Notes under the pieces: generated by a model
Seen by the model: only the letters and a program-made list of their open reading frames with translations
The model's database searches: none
Told to the model about the DNA's origin: nothing
Assembly: GCF_008831285.2 (NCBI RefSeq)
Contig: NC_045138.2
Coordinates: 20,681,934 to 20,745,933 of the forward strand
From: Nymphaea colorata
Lineage: Eukaryota; Streptophyta; Magnoliopsida; Nymphaeales; Nymphaeaceae
Direction: 5' to 3'
Length of the DNA: 64,000 nt
Position numbers and translations under genes: made by a program
Shown here: piece after piece, positions 34,634 to 47,274 of the stretch
Layout of the letters: each line of letters starts with the position of its first letter
Position numbering within the stretch: the first letter of the stretch is position 1

Positions 34634-35016
34634 TTTTGAATGTCCAAATGAAATGAATTTTGTAAAAAAACAGGAGATTCAACGATCAAACTCGTTTTGA
34701 ATGTCCAAATGAAATGAATTTTGTAAAAAAACAGGAGATTCAACGATCAAACTCGTTTTGAATGTCCAAATGAAATGAATTTTGTAAAAAAACAGGAGAT
34801 TCAACGATCAAACTCGTTTTGAATGTCCAAATGAAATGAATTTTGTAAAAAAACAGGAGATTCAACGATCAAACTCGTTTTGAATGTCCAAATGAAATGA
34901 ATTTTGTAAAAAAACAGGAGATTCAACGATCAAACTCGTTTTGAATGTCCAAATGAAATGAATTTTGTAAAAAAACAGGAGATTCAACGATCAAAGATGT
35001 TTTGAATATTCCAAAG
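34634..35016 (+). repeat. 61-bp minisatellite, six copies plus a partial
   Basis: The unit starts TTTTGAATGTCCAAATGAAA. It begins at 34634, 34695, 34756, 34817, 34878 and 34939. A seventh, partial and diverged copy starts at 35000. The six full copies look identical apart from the first bases, so the array is young or kept homogeneous. Each unit holds an A7 run. Confidence 0.97.
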
Positions 35017-35194
35017 TCAAAAAAGCCTTATTTATAGACCCAAATAAACAAAGAACATGAACATCACATTCATGTTGAAAACTTGGAAAAGAAAAAGAAC
35101 CAAGCATTTGTCCTTCATATGTGAATGACAATAACATATTGTAGACTTTTGTATGTGATTTTTTAAATTTTATATTAAAACTCAATCGTTGAAC

Positions 35195-35577
35195 TGTAAC
35201 ACTCCAAAATTTTAATAAGATTGTGAGGGATCTTCAAGAGCTTATAAATGGATCATTTGATTATCATGGTTTCTAGCCTTTTTTCAGATTGAAGTTGTTA
35301 GGGGGCAGTTTGGATGTTCCGAACCAAGAGTCTGAGTCTAATAGTGGGTCAGATTATTATAATAGTATGAGAGCCGGTTCAACATTGACCTAGGGTCTCA
35401 CACGCGCAAACGTGTGTACCTTAAGGGAAATGGATTGTAAGACTCAAAAAATTTAGTCTCGTATTGATTGTTGTTTTGGTTTCTAACCTATTTGGGGTTA
35501 GAGATGAAACCGTTAGGAGACGAGTTTAGATCCGCCGAACTAGGGGTCGGAGCCCAGTAGTGAGTCGAGTTGTTACA
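35195..35577 (+). mobile_element. TRIM retrotransposon, 383 bp
   Basis: This is a terminal-repeat retrotransposon in miniature. The 5' LTR is 35195-35361 (TGTAACACTCC...) and the 3' LTR is 35436-35577 (TGTAAGACTC...GTTGTTACA). They are recognisably homologous throughout (TGGTTTCTA-CC, GTTAGG, CCGAAC, AG-GTC-GAG, AGT-GTC). Between them are a primer-binding-like site TAGTATGAGAGC (35363-35374, two mismatches to the tRNA-Met site), about 45 bases, and a purine tract AAGGGAAATGGA. Flanks TGAAC and TAAAC differ at one base and may be an aged 5-bp duplication. No coding capacity. Confidence 0.8.
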
Positions 35578-38500
35578 TAAACTGCACTGTAAACCGCCCG
35601 AAAATGCTCGTGATATCGTGCCTATGCCATTGTATTGTCTCAAAAAGAAAAATATATTCATATAAAAAGAAGGCATGGTGTGCACTTTTGTTTAAGTAAT
35701 TTCCTTTTTTGTGGGGAATCACATTTGAGAAACTTGGTCTTGAATTTCTCTTTGGCTGTAAGAGAACGTGCCCACCTTGATATTGGTAAGGGAAGAACCC
35801 ACCGTCCGAGTCTCAACCACGTGAAGTTTCATCAAAGTTAGTGATCTTCCTGAGTTCTTTTTCGGTAATAGAGATAACACTCTCTTGGAAAGGAGAATCG
35901 GAAGCTACGTGCTCCTTCAAAACGAGAGTGCTTCCCGTGAATCTTTTAGAATAATAGGAATAATATAATATATGTGAGGTTAGGAATATTAGGAATCGAT
36001 GCGTCATAATAAGGCCAATCATGGCCGGCAAAGATAAGAACCAAAGTATATGAGTTATAAGCAGTTGGAAATAAGATATTTGCAGCTTGTTCAGCCAAAT
36101 GACTTTTCTAATGTTTTAATTTGGTATCTATGAGTTCAACTAGGAGTTTGTTAACCATGTCTTGCGTAAATGAATCTGAGTATAATATTCGGTTCCTGTC
36201 AAGTCAAATCGATTAATTAATGTTTTATACATGGCCAAGAAAGAATTAGACAAAACTAGTCATGTCAATATATCTTATTTGAATCGGATATTCGTTCCAA
36301 AAGAATCATATATGGAAAAAAGTTAATATTTGATTAAAAAACCACATCGGATTCAAATTTAGAAAATGACATCCAAACAAATTCATATCGGATATCCATA
36401 AATATCGGATCGGATTTGGATTCAGTTTTAAGTCAATTTCTAACTTTAAATAAATATCTTATATTCAATGCAGTTCCATTTTGAAAAGTAGCTAGATTCA
36501 ATTTAAAATTTAGAATCAGATTCAGATCTGACTTTTCTTTGTTCATATTTGAATATGAATTCAAAACTTAATACGTGAATATCCAATAAAACAAGTATGA
36601 CTAAAGGTATATATAATTCAAATCTCTCAGTTGACATCCTCAGACAAAACATGACTTCACATAGATTTTCAGATGGTTTTTTATTACCTCATAATTAAGT
36701 TATTGGGGATTTGAGATCAATGGATATAAGATCAAACTTAAAATCAGGATTAAGGTAAAGATATAGGTCCGACCTTATGCTCTTAGTATGAAGATAGATG
36801 GATGTCTGTATAATCAACAAAAGCATGTCATGCCTTGGATGTAAAATCTAAAGTAATCAAACACTGCCCAGCGATTATTACTTCTTCATCACTCTTTATG
36901 CATGACACAACTATGGTATTTGAATTTATGTAACGACTCATTGCCCAGAAAAGAGGTATGAAACATTCCAGGTCCTGGGTTGCTTCGGCATCGATGACAA
37001 CAATGTACTATTCAACTTAGGTATCGCACCTCACCACTTAACACACAGATGCATAGTACCTACAAAAATAGAACTGAACACTTTTTTGTTTTAATTCCTA
37101 GCCTGACCAGCTACGCAACTTGGACTAAAAAAAATTAAGTACACTTTTAATTATTGGGAAAGGATTTAGGTCTACTTTACCTTCAAATTGATTAAGAACA
37201 CGACACGGTAAGTAATATTGTCCTCGGAACTAGCGCGCCCTTGAAAATAGTCAAAAACATATGAGAAAAAATGATAACTTAGAGTACAATAATTCCATAT
37301 TTAAAAAGGTCATGTTTAAAGTTTTCTCTGCATTTAAAATGATGAGCGTGTGTGGAAAGTAGTTGGGGGAGAAGGCTTTCTGCCATTTCATGGTGTCACC
37401 TTTTTAGAAGAAGGAATTCCAACTTCCACTCTTTACCATGAATGCATGGTTGAACCGCACATGCCTTTTTGTCTTTGACCTTTCAAAGAGAAGCAAAATC
37501 AAGAAAATATGTCTAAGTGTAGACATGTTTGTTTTCATATAATTAAGTAAAAAAAAATTTAGGGCTTGTTTGATGGGTGGGAAAAGTTATCTAAGGTGCC
37601 ATATGTGAATTTCTCTTGGGATTTGGCTTTTTTTCACCACCTTTTAACGTAAAGAATCACTGGCAAACATGCTGCCGTGTTTGATGGGAAGGGAGGTTTT
37701 GACATCTATTTTTATAACATTTTATGCATATTTACATTTTTTTTAATTTTTAATTTTGCTATTTTTTATTTGATTATGCTAATCTATTATAGATTGAAAT
37801 ATTGAGTGTATCTATGTAGTCAAAATAAAAAATATCTTTATTTAAATAATAAATTTTTTAGTGCTAGGGATATTATTGTAAAATAACATAAATTTTATTT
37901 TTTTCTTTCCTTTTTTTTATCCAAACAAGTTTTATAATCTTACATTTCTAAAAACATTTCTAGTGTGTTTATTTAGGCATCAAACACACTCAAATTAGAA
38001 ATATAAATTTCTAAAATAAACGCCACTTATTTTATTGACATAATTTTGAAATCAAAAGGACATTTTCTTGTTGAGAAAGACAAATCGTTCATTTAAAATG
38101 TTTAATTGCTTATTCCAATCCCCATTGCATAACATGTGTTCAGTTTCTTATTGTAAGCAGCAACCTGTTAATCAGAAGATGAGTTCAACTTAATCTCAAT
38201 TTATAAAATTCACAGTTTTGCTACTTTTAGAGAACAGTAGTATTATTCAAGAATTTGATCAACACAATGAGTACTGTCACAATTAAATATTATTTTTCAC
38301 ATAAAAAAATCTCATATTCAGCCACAATCCTGCAAGAATTAGAATGAAGCACCAAGGTTGTCAGCAATTATAAACAAAGAAATTATTAGTGGTCTGCAAA
38401 ATAATAAGTTTACAGACTATTTAAGTATGAAAGGAAACTTGCTTCACAAGTTATTGCAATGTACACGACATCATGGCTTGCTTGGAAGCTTCTCTCCTTG

Positions 38501-40322
38501 GGTTGGACAAAACTTGTGATACAAGGAAGCCCATAATTATAAATGCATGGTAGTCACATTCTTCTAAATATTCTTTGTGAGAAGTGGCTTCTAAAGAACA
38601 CAATGAAGAAGCAAAGTTGGGAGGCATGTTATTAGAATTCTTGAAAAGTGAGTTGAGGACAATGTGAGGTGGTCATCTTCCTGCCAAACTTATTTTGAAA
38701 CTAGTAACGAAAGGCAAGTGGGACATTTTAGAAGGAGGCACATGCAATTTTAGGAAAATAAGAACAACATTTCTAAAATGTCAAAAACTTTTATTCGGTG
38801 AGCAAGAGGATTATCCCAGCGCCTGGGGGAGAGCCGAAGCTTATTTCTTTCTCTTATCCCCGAGGTTCAGGACATCATCGGAACAAAGTTTAGAGGCAAT
38901 TTTGAATGTGACTTGCTAGTTCTTCAAGAGTACTTGAATGTAATTTTTATGAATAATTTTTTAAGTTTGGCGATGTAAATTTGAAAATAAATTTTGAGAG
39001 CAAGCCAATAATGTCTCAGCTAATTTTTAGTAATTAGAATCACCTGTGACTACATTGAAGTTTGATTAATCACCATGTAGACCAATATTTTTTTTAATTA
39101 TATATCAACCTTTTTTGTGAAGTTTTTCATATTTTTAAACTACAATTTATCAGTATTTTTATGGCCAAATTATTGGCATGAAGAGATGAAAAAACAAAAC
39201 TGGACCTATTAATCGTCAAATTAGCCCAAATTATTTTTATACAACTAGTGAATGAAAAGCCATGCAAAGCGTCAAATCTACTGCATTCTTGTTAAATTAG
39301 ACTCATATTTATTGGGGTGCATTTTGATCAGTTAATTGAGATTTCGATTAACTTATCGTTCTTCCCTGTATATAGAACAACCGCTTCACCTTGTGGTAAT
39401 TAAGAATTAATGTTTATTTGGTTTAACTTAATCAAAGTCAACTGAATGAACTGCTGATCATTCTCTTAATACATTATTATAGAGCGAATCATATAAGAAA
39501 AACTTATTAAAATACGAAACATGTATTTTAATAAGTTAAGCACGTTTTATATACCAATATCATACTGAATTATGAAATTCAATAATGGCGAATAAGAAGA
39601 ATCTACAGTAAAATGGGAGGGTTGAAATATTATGAAAAGCATAACTGATATATAATTTGTGTGAATCATGCACGTATGGCATTTCGCACATTTGCGTAAA
39701 GTCCTACAAAGAAAACATTTCATGTCCGGGAAATTATGGATAACTTCTCCATTTGAATTTCCATTGGAAGACGAATTTCTAACTTGGCAGCGAAATTTTT
39801 ACATGACATTTTTCAAATCTGCGTAAAGTCCTACAGCCATTAAGATTTCCACATATGCGTCACAAAGAAAAACATTTCTTCATGTCCAGGAAATCATGGA
39901 TAACTTCTCCAGGAATTTAGAAAAAAAGAAGAACTCTTTTTCTTTGTTCTTTCATCTTCAACCGTGTTTGAAGGGGAGACCCATGTTAATCAAGGATATT
40001 CTTCACCCGAAGCAAAAAGACGTTCACACCACATAAATCAAACATAACCTGTCAAAAACGCCTTTGACAATTTCAGTCTGATCCCACAATAGGTTTAAAA
40101 GTTTCTAGATCAGATGACTCGTGACATCTTGTCACATCGGATTCTTGCATTTAATTTCGAACGGAACCGTTATCTTCGGTCAACCTTGGAAAAATTTGCA
40201 CATAAATACTGAGATAAATGGTGAGCGGGACGCAGAGATCCACAATAAATGTAGAAAATATTCATTTTAATGCCCACGGTTTCACCGGCCATCGGTTTTA
40301 TATTTTTGAATTTTAATTTTTG
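35578..40322. other. Long AT-rich spacer, no gene recognised
   Basis: Only short frames are seen. A stretch at about 36240-36610 with repeated ATCGGAT/GGATTTGGATTC phrases and TAGTCAT ends looks like a decayed MITE-like repeat. Around 37560-37980 there is CTTGTTTGATGGG-type sequence, also repeat-like. Neither has a clear duplication at its ends. Confidence 0.45.
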
Positions 40323-40562
40323 ATTGAAAGATCAAACAGCATTTTCAAAACTTTTGTTTGGTCCAAGTTAAAATTTTTGAAAATTATATGGAGAAAGTTA
40401 AATGTAGGAGAGAAAAAAAAATCAATCCAACACCTACACTCATTGAAAGATCAAACAGCATTTTCAAAAATTTTATTTGGTCCAAATTAAAATTTTTGAA
40501 AATTATATGGAGAATATTAAGTGTAGGAGAAAAAAAAAGAAATAAATCCAACACCTACACTC
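40323..40562 (+). repeat. Tandem duplication, unit about 120 bp
   Basis: The unit ATTGAAAGATCAAACAGCAT... starts at 40323 and 40442. The copies differ by a handful of substitutions and A-run length. Both end with CCAACACCTACACTC. Confidence 0.93.
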
Positions 40563-41517
40563 AAGATCTTTGAAAACATGGTTTGTGTTTGGGTGATACG
40601 CCAATAATAGTGTTTTCTATGAAACATTATTTGCATGCAAACACGCCTAAAACCGACATTTTAGAGGTTTTTCACGAACCCGTTGCATCCAAACATGACC
40701 GAAACGACATTGTGCTTTTAGAATGCATCTTCTTAAAGCACATAATAAAAAAAAAACACGTATTGTTTAATGAAAAATATTCTTATTACATTAGCATTTG
40801 TATCTTATTATTGGATTTAAGAACACCATCCATTGTTCTAACATGTTTTCCAGAATAAGATTAATGTTTTTCTAAAACATGTATTTTAAGAACACAATAT
40901 TCTAGTTATCATATGCACTTTTGATGTTTCTATAAAAGGGCATTTCATGGTTTGGAATTTTAGTTCAAAATTAAAAATTTTAGAATCATAATTCCTCCTC
41001 AAACTGGAATGAAAGTAAAATTCTAGGTTTTAATTTCCTAATTTCGGAAACAAAATACCCAGTTTGCTTAATAATTTCAATTTCTTTAAAAATAAGCATT
41101 ATGATTATAAAATTCTATGATTCGAATAAAGGTACCTAATCATCTCTAAAAGAAACAAAGAATGAGAACAAATAACAGACCAAAAAAAAAAAAAACCTTA
41201 GTTAAGATTTAGCTATAAAGTTATTCCTTTTGCTCTTGCTGTGGATGTGAGCCATCTTTTATCCAATCAAATCATTTTATGGAGTTCATTGCCATTAAAT
41301 GATGGCAATACATTAACATTAACATGATTCATTGAGAATCCTTGTCATTTTGATCACCATCCTTTTAAAAATAATGTAAAGAAAATTTTAATTCTTTTAG
41401 CCTACCTTTTGTTTTTTCACATAAAATACTATTTCATCTATTCTTTTTCTAATAAATATCACATATTAAATAAAAACCAATTCAGGCCGACTTAAATCAA
41501 ATCGGCCTTTGCCAAAT
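40563..41517. other. AT-rich spacer
   Basis: No gene seen. Poly-A at 41183-41196. The frame 40583-40858 is not recognised. Confidence 0.5.
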
Positions 41518-41869
41518 AAGGGTGAACATGAGCCGAGTCAAGCCCGAGTTCAGTCAGTTCGAGCTCGGCTTGACTAATGAAACCTTGAGCTCAAGAATAG
41601 CTCGACGGAAGTAGCTCGAGCTCGACTCGATTATGGTTCGACAAACTCGTTTGAATAAAATTGATATTCATCATTACGTATTGAGCTCGAGCTTGAATCC
41701 ATTAAAGCTTGACAAACTCGTAAACTTATTTAAATATATCGACTTGATTAAGGCTCGAGCACGATTCAACAATTACGTGTTGAGATCGAACTCAACTCGA
41801 TTATTTAAACGAGTCGACTCATGAACTCGACCGTCAAGCTTGAGTAGCTCGACTTCTTGTTCACCCCTA
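41518..41869. mobile_element. MULE-like MITE, 352 bp, 9-bp target-site duplication
   Basis: The ends are AAGGGTGAACA and TGTTCACCCCTA, inverted repeats with one base lost on the left. The host nonamer TTGCCAAAT flanks both sides (41509-41517 and 41870-41878). A 9-bp duplication is the signature of Mutator-like elements. The body is dominated by GAGCTCGAGCTCGACTCG-like motifs and has no coding capacity. The clean duplication means the insertion is fairly recent. Confidence 0.92.
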
Positions 41870-41878
41870 TTGCCAAAT

Positions 41879-43034
41879 GGATGCAGTAGCCGATTAGTTG
41901 GACTCCTAAAATGGAGCGATTATATCAACGAATCGAGGTACTCGTGGGCAAATCTGACGATTCAATGTGAATCGCCCAAAAAATAGACCCACGCACGCGT
42001 GCCCTATTGCCCTTTATAACTGCCTTTTTACTTTTTCCTCCATTAATTCTTTGTCTGTTCTTCTCCTTCCTGTTGGCATGCTGCGTGACTGAATGCGGCA
42101 TGCCTTCCATTAATTCCTATGTTTAATGCATGACGAAGTTCAATAATGATCCAGCATGGAAATTTATTTATACTTTTTATGATACACATAAGATTGCAAC
42201 TGAGTGTATGAGCCATGGAATTATCATCCCAACATGTTATTCACTTTGTCAAATATTTTATTTCGATCTGTCCTTAATAACGACTATAGTCATATTTTAT
42301 TTTTCGAAATGGTCAAGTTTTTTTTTTTTTTTTTGGGCTTTTTTCTGATGTTCGATTTCTGAATGATTTCCAATTTTTTTCTGATTTTTAAAGTTAAAGT
42401 ACGCTTTTTTAACCATTATGATTCTCAAACGGTTCGGATTCGATTTACAGATTCGCTAAATCTTTTAACTTTCTGATTCGATTCAAAAACCGATTTTGAT
42501 AAATCAAACTATGCACTATATTTTAGAAAAATGAGCTGAAACTTGTTTGGCCTGGGTACGTTGTATTTAAATGAATCAAGGACAGATAAGAACTAGCCAA
42601 TCAAATCAATTAAGAAAGGGCAGTTTGTGAGATTGGGCTTGACCTTATATTAATTTTACCCATTCAAAGGTGGGTATGGAACCCACTCTGACTTGACTTG
42701 GGCACTCGTACGTACCAAGTTGCAGCTTTACTTACAATTTAAGTTGGTGTCTCCAACTTCTGGATTCGGGTAGGATCAAATTGAATTCAAATAAAAATAT
42801 ATATAGTGCATTTAAAAAAATTATTTTTTTCAATGTATTTTTTTTCATTGACCAGAGTGGGGCCATGGCCTAGGCGGACCCTCTCCTCCCTCCGCCCCTG
42901 ATGTCTCTTGAGAACCCAATATTTATGTATCAATATAAGTATTTATCATACCACTTGGTAAGAGATACTTGGTCCGAATGCTCGGTGATTTTGAAAAGTC
43001 AGAGTCACTATTTAATTCATATATAACGATTGGT
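41879..43034. other. Spacer with an old dispersed repeat end
   Basis: No gene. A T-run lies at 42319-42335. The segment about 42766-42900, ending CTCCGCCCCTG, resembles the right end of the element at 48782-48981. A third, weaker relative lies at about 53735-53900. Confidence 0.45.
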
Positions 43035-43315
43035 AGATAGACACGGGACCACTTGGGTAAGAGATAAAACTAGACCTCTTAAGTTCAGGTTAAAATACAA
43101 ACCTTCTAATGCGTTTATAAACACTAATTTAATATAGATCATGCTTTATTTCAAGTCATTTTTATAAAAAAAGTTTTCAGGTTTTTGCTATCAAAGTTTT
43201 GTTTTGATGATATAAGAGCTACTTATTTGTATTACTAAAAAAACATTATTTAAGAAAGAAAACAACTAACTTAATGTACGTATGTCTCGTCAAATCGCTC
43301 TTAAGGACATATCTA
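43035..43315 (+). repeat. Dispersed repeat, copy 1
   Basis: It aligns along its length with the reverse complement of 52300-52580. Shared phrases include CCTTCTAATG-GTTTATAA, CACTAATTTAATATA and TATCAAAGTTTTG. Both copies are diverged and carry no coding frame. Confidence 0.8.
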
Positions 43316-46300
43316 TAAGGTTAGATTGCAAAAGAGTTATTTTAACAATTAAGTTTAATTTAATAGCTCTAAGTTTTGTCTCTTACTCAAGTTGTCTAGT
43401 TTTTACCAACTATCCTCTCTATCTCTCACTTCATGAGAGAGAGTCCTGTCAAAACTCACATTAAAAGGTCTACACTCTAGAATTAAAAAAATTACGTTAG
43501 ACGTAAACAGTTGAACATGCAGCTGATAATAGGAAGCTAGTCTTTAGTTGGATTCCCACATGTCTTAGTGTTAACTTGTTACCTAAGTCAAAGTAACCTA
43601 AATTTTGGGCAATGGTACCAGTCTTGGGGTTTTCCATCCAAAAGTTAACAACAAAGTTTCTCAACCTCATGTAAGTTTCAAGAGGATTTGAAATCCACAG
43701 TTTTATCAATCTGTAGATTTCAGCGTTCACCCGTAACATGGATCTCAAATCAATGAATCTAAGATTGGAAGGAGGGAACCGGAATTCAAAACCGTAGATC
43801 TCATCATAGATCTAAGATGGGCATAATGGCAGTGACATAGCTAGTTGCCTACACCAGTCTCTTAAAAGTTTTTTATTTTTAAATAATAATCTTAAATATT
43901 TATCCTTATATATATACAAAGTTTGAGTATTTTTAAACAAGTACCATTTTTCTAGGTTGGCCACTAATATATTGTTTGAGTAAAAAAAAAAACTACCAAC
44001 ACACTCCAAAATCCAATTTGGCCATCTAGACGTGACTTTTTTCAAAGTTATTGAAAAGCGAGAGATGCCATTTGACCGGTCGAAGGTTGAGGTCCTGTGT
44101 AATTTTATGGTCAACTAAAGCAAAGATAATACAAAATATTAGGTTCATCATATTAAAAAAGAATAAAAATTTCAAATGCACGCGTTTATATAGTAGTATT
44201 AATGTTTTCCAACCTTTAATAGTTAATTAGTTTTTTATTAAAATACATTCGATTTGGACATGGCATCACAAAAGCTCATTCGAGGGTGTTTTTAGAAAAT
44301 TTTCAATAGTCAATAATAACAAGGTTGGTGAGCCTCTTCTCATCAAACTCATTGTCAAATGAGTGATAATTTGAGGTTCAATAAATGCTGTCAACTTTTT
44401 GAATAATTTAAACACAATTTTTTATATACTTTGAAGCAAGCATATAATCAAAGTTCAGGCATTAATCTCGCGACGCTGAGTTTTTCAACATTTTTAATAT
44501 AATTTAAAACGTGCCTGATTAATGCAAGCGTGGTAAGGGATTATCCTGGCAAATTTAAAAGTTAAAACAGTATTATTACCAAAATTTTAGGTGTGTTTTA
44601 GCAAAATCCAGAAAGTATTTACGCCGCCTGATTCACTTGCGCGCACAAAAGGGCAAAGTGGTCATTATGTGGACACGGATGTCATATCGGGTCAGAGAAG
44701 GGGCATAAACGACTATCTGTTTGATGTGGCAAACCGGTGAGTTTTTTTAAATACAAGGGTATTTTGGTATTTAAGCGATGTCCGACGAACCTAGCAGACC
44801 AACTTCCTGACCTAACTACCTGACACATTCATCAAGTGTCGGACCCACTTGGGGTTTTTTAAAACAACAATAGAGGCCCATCGGTATTATCATAATTCTA
44901 AAAAGGGCCTTCGTTTGTCCTTTTTCCTGATTTGACGTGGTGGGATATTTCTTAATGACTCAGATTTGGACTTGAACTGGTATTTCTTAGTGACTCGGAT
45001 TTGGGCTTCAACTTTATAATCGAATCGGATCCTGCGGGCGTAAGATCACACATCGAGTTGAATCACTATCCGATCTCGGATTTAGTTTCAAATTTCATGC
45101 ATTGAGTCCGAATGCTTTTAACGTCCATAGCCACTTTTATCAAATAATTGTGATGAGGTTTTCTATTTGCAGCTTGTTATCATGTTTCACAAAACACCTG
45201 TAATGGATTTTTTGCTAAATGATTATTAACAATCACACCACCATTTAGAAAACAATAAGAAATAATTTATTTTATCCCAATATGTGTACATGTAATACAT
45301 TACTTCCTGTGGTATAGTTAGTGGGCAGTCAGTATCTGTTTCAAACTCTCGTGACATCAACTATTGCTTTGCAAAAGTGAAGTGTCACTCAAAACCTCAA
45401 AAAGAGCTCTAAACCTGGGAGACTTTAACCTTCACTTGGAGATTAGCATTCTTCACACCTAAAATGTCACTTTTCATTCTATTGTTTTCTATTACTTGTT
45501 ACAAATTCAAGATAATACTCATAAAAATTAATCTAAAATATATTCTTTATCTCAATCTCGTTTGGTATTTTAGTGTTTTACTTGAGTTAATTTTCAACTT
45601 CTCTTATATTATTGAAATTTGTTAAATGTGCATGTAGTGTAGGATGAGCCCATAGAGGAAGGAGGGGAAGGAAAATAACTGTGGCTCTTTCATGGGTCTA
45701 TGCAGAAGGTATGTTCCTTCACTTTCAACTCTTGTGCAGGCCGGGCAAAGAAGCCACTGGGAGGAGGCGGGGGTCTTAGCGCCTCAAGATTTTATATTTT
45801 ATGCGTGTGCGAGAGGTTAATAGCCCACTGCCCAAAAAGGGTATTATATCAACTCTTGCGGGGATAATAGTGCCGCAAGATTTTATATTTTTTGGGTGGG
45901 CGAGAGGTTAATAGCCCACTGCACATAAAGGGGATTATGATCCACTATAAGCAAGGTCTTCCAATGGAATACAGTTTCTATTTTAGCCTCTATTAAGGGT
46001 ACTGAAATTGTCCTAACTGATGAAGGGTTCATCCTAATTTGAAGTCAAATTCCAAAAGAAATTGATTGCCACTTTGCTCTTGAAAGATTGGCCAAGCAGG
46101 AGAACAGAGGAAAATCATAAGATCAGATGGTCAGTTCACTGTCGTTACGAAATTGCTACCAAGTAAATTTACGTCGTTCAGCAAAAAGGTCAACCTTACA
46201 CAGTTTGTCTGTGTTCTTATTTTAAGAAGTTTATACAAGATCACAAGGTTCCTTTAGGCTGAAGAAGATCGCGCAAGCATAAACATTATGTTCGTTTAAA

Positions 46301-46736
46301 AGTTTGAACGAACTAAAAGGTTTAAAGATTTTCAACCCAGTTGCTCTTTGTAATAGCATGTTTAAAATCATTTAGAAAGTAGTGGTCTTCCGAATGCAGG
46401 GAATTCTGATCAGAAGTATAGATAGGATTCTCAAAGATAGTTATCTATGATCATATATTTTGCTAGCCGGTGACTTAGTGGCTTGGTTAAAAAAGGGGAG
46501 ATAGTTTGTTGAAGTCGGATGTTTCTAAGGATCGCAACAGTGTCTCATGGTTCTTCCTGACTAACACCATGTTATGGTTAGCTCCATAATACTCGTAGAT
46601 ATGTGTTTGAGGTTTAGAAGGGCTGCAGCTCGATGCACTGGGGAAATCCGAGATTTCTCGCTTTTTACTCAGGTTCCAAAGCAGCCTTAAAACTCGAGGA
46701 TAGAAAAAAAAAGAGAAGAGGCTTCCACCTCTTCAC
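43316..46736. other. Spacer, no gene recognised
   Basis: This is AT-rich. A short direct repeat (TATTTCTTAATGACTCAGATTTGG and a variant) lies near 44945-45010. The stretch 43497-44114 has minus-strand frames with no recognisable domain. Confidence 0.45.
45782..45939 (+). repeat. Direct duplication, period about 92 bp
   Basis: CAAGATTTTATATTTT...GAGAGGTTAATAGCCCACTG occurs at about 45782-45847 and 45873-45939 with several substitutions. Confidence 0.85.
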
Positions 46737-46851
46737 TATATAACCACCAACCCCCTTCCATAAGAGCAAGGAAAAAATGGCAGGTTTAAAGGTGAACGGT
46801 GAGAAGTCCGCTCTGTCTCTGTCTCAGTCAGTCAGATCTTTGAAGTTTTGA
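46737..46851 (+). other. TATA-like box followed by a 24-codon ORF
   Basis: TATATAA lies at 46737-46743, and an ATG at 46777 opens MAGLKVNGEKSALSLSQSVR plus four residues to a TGA. An internal GTGAAC could serve as a donor after MAGLK. This may be the promoter and first exon of a lost gene, or chance. I found no continuation. Confidence 0.18.
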
Positions 46852-47012
46852 ACTCACAGATCAATGAATCAAACACCGAAGCAAATCAAAGATCCTATAT
46901 GGTGGGAGATGGAAGATGATGAGAGTTAGCCTCCCCAACTTCTATTAAATGAGAAATGAAAGAAGGCTATACAAAGCACACAAACTGAAGAGAAAGAAGT
47001 ACTCCTCATAAG

Positions 47013-47274
47013 TGTTAAGGAAAGAGTTTGAATTAGGAAAGAGCTTGAATTACTAAATCATTTCTGCAAGAAATAAAATCGTATCAATCACTGTTATGAA
47101 GGGATCTGATTCTACTATTTTATTTATTGCCTTATTTGTTGTAACGTTATCTCTCTTGTACTCTATAAATACCTTGTATTATCAATGGCAAAATACACAA
47201 GTGATTCAATTTCTGAATCTTTCTTCCTTCTCTCGTTCCTTTGTGCTCTCTCTCAATCCTCACGAGTTCTCACA
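47013..47274 (+). mobile_element. Solo LTR, 262 bp, with 5-bp target-site duplication
   Basis: The block starts TGTTAAGG and ends TTCTCACA (TG...CA). It is flanked on both sides by ATAAG (47008-47012 and 47275-47279). Inside are a TATA box (CTCTATAAATACC, about 47161-47173) and a downstream pyrimidine-rich CTTTCTTCCTTCTCTC stretch typical of Ty1/copia LTRs. No internal domain is present, so it is the product of recombination between two LTRs. The perfect duplication supports an intact solo LTR. Confidence 0.9.

Noticed and set aside
34634-34999. CRISPR-like array
   Set aside because: The 61-bp units are contiguous with no unique spacers, and the sequence is from a plant; it is a minisatellite.
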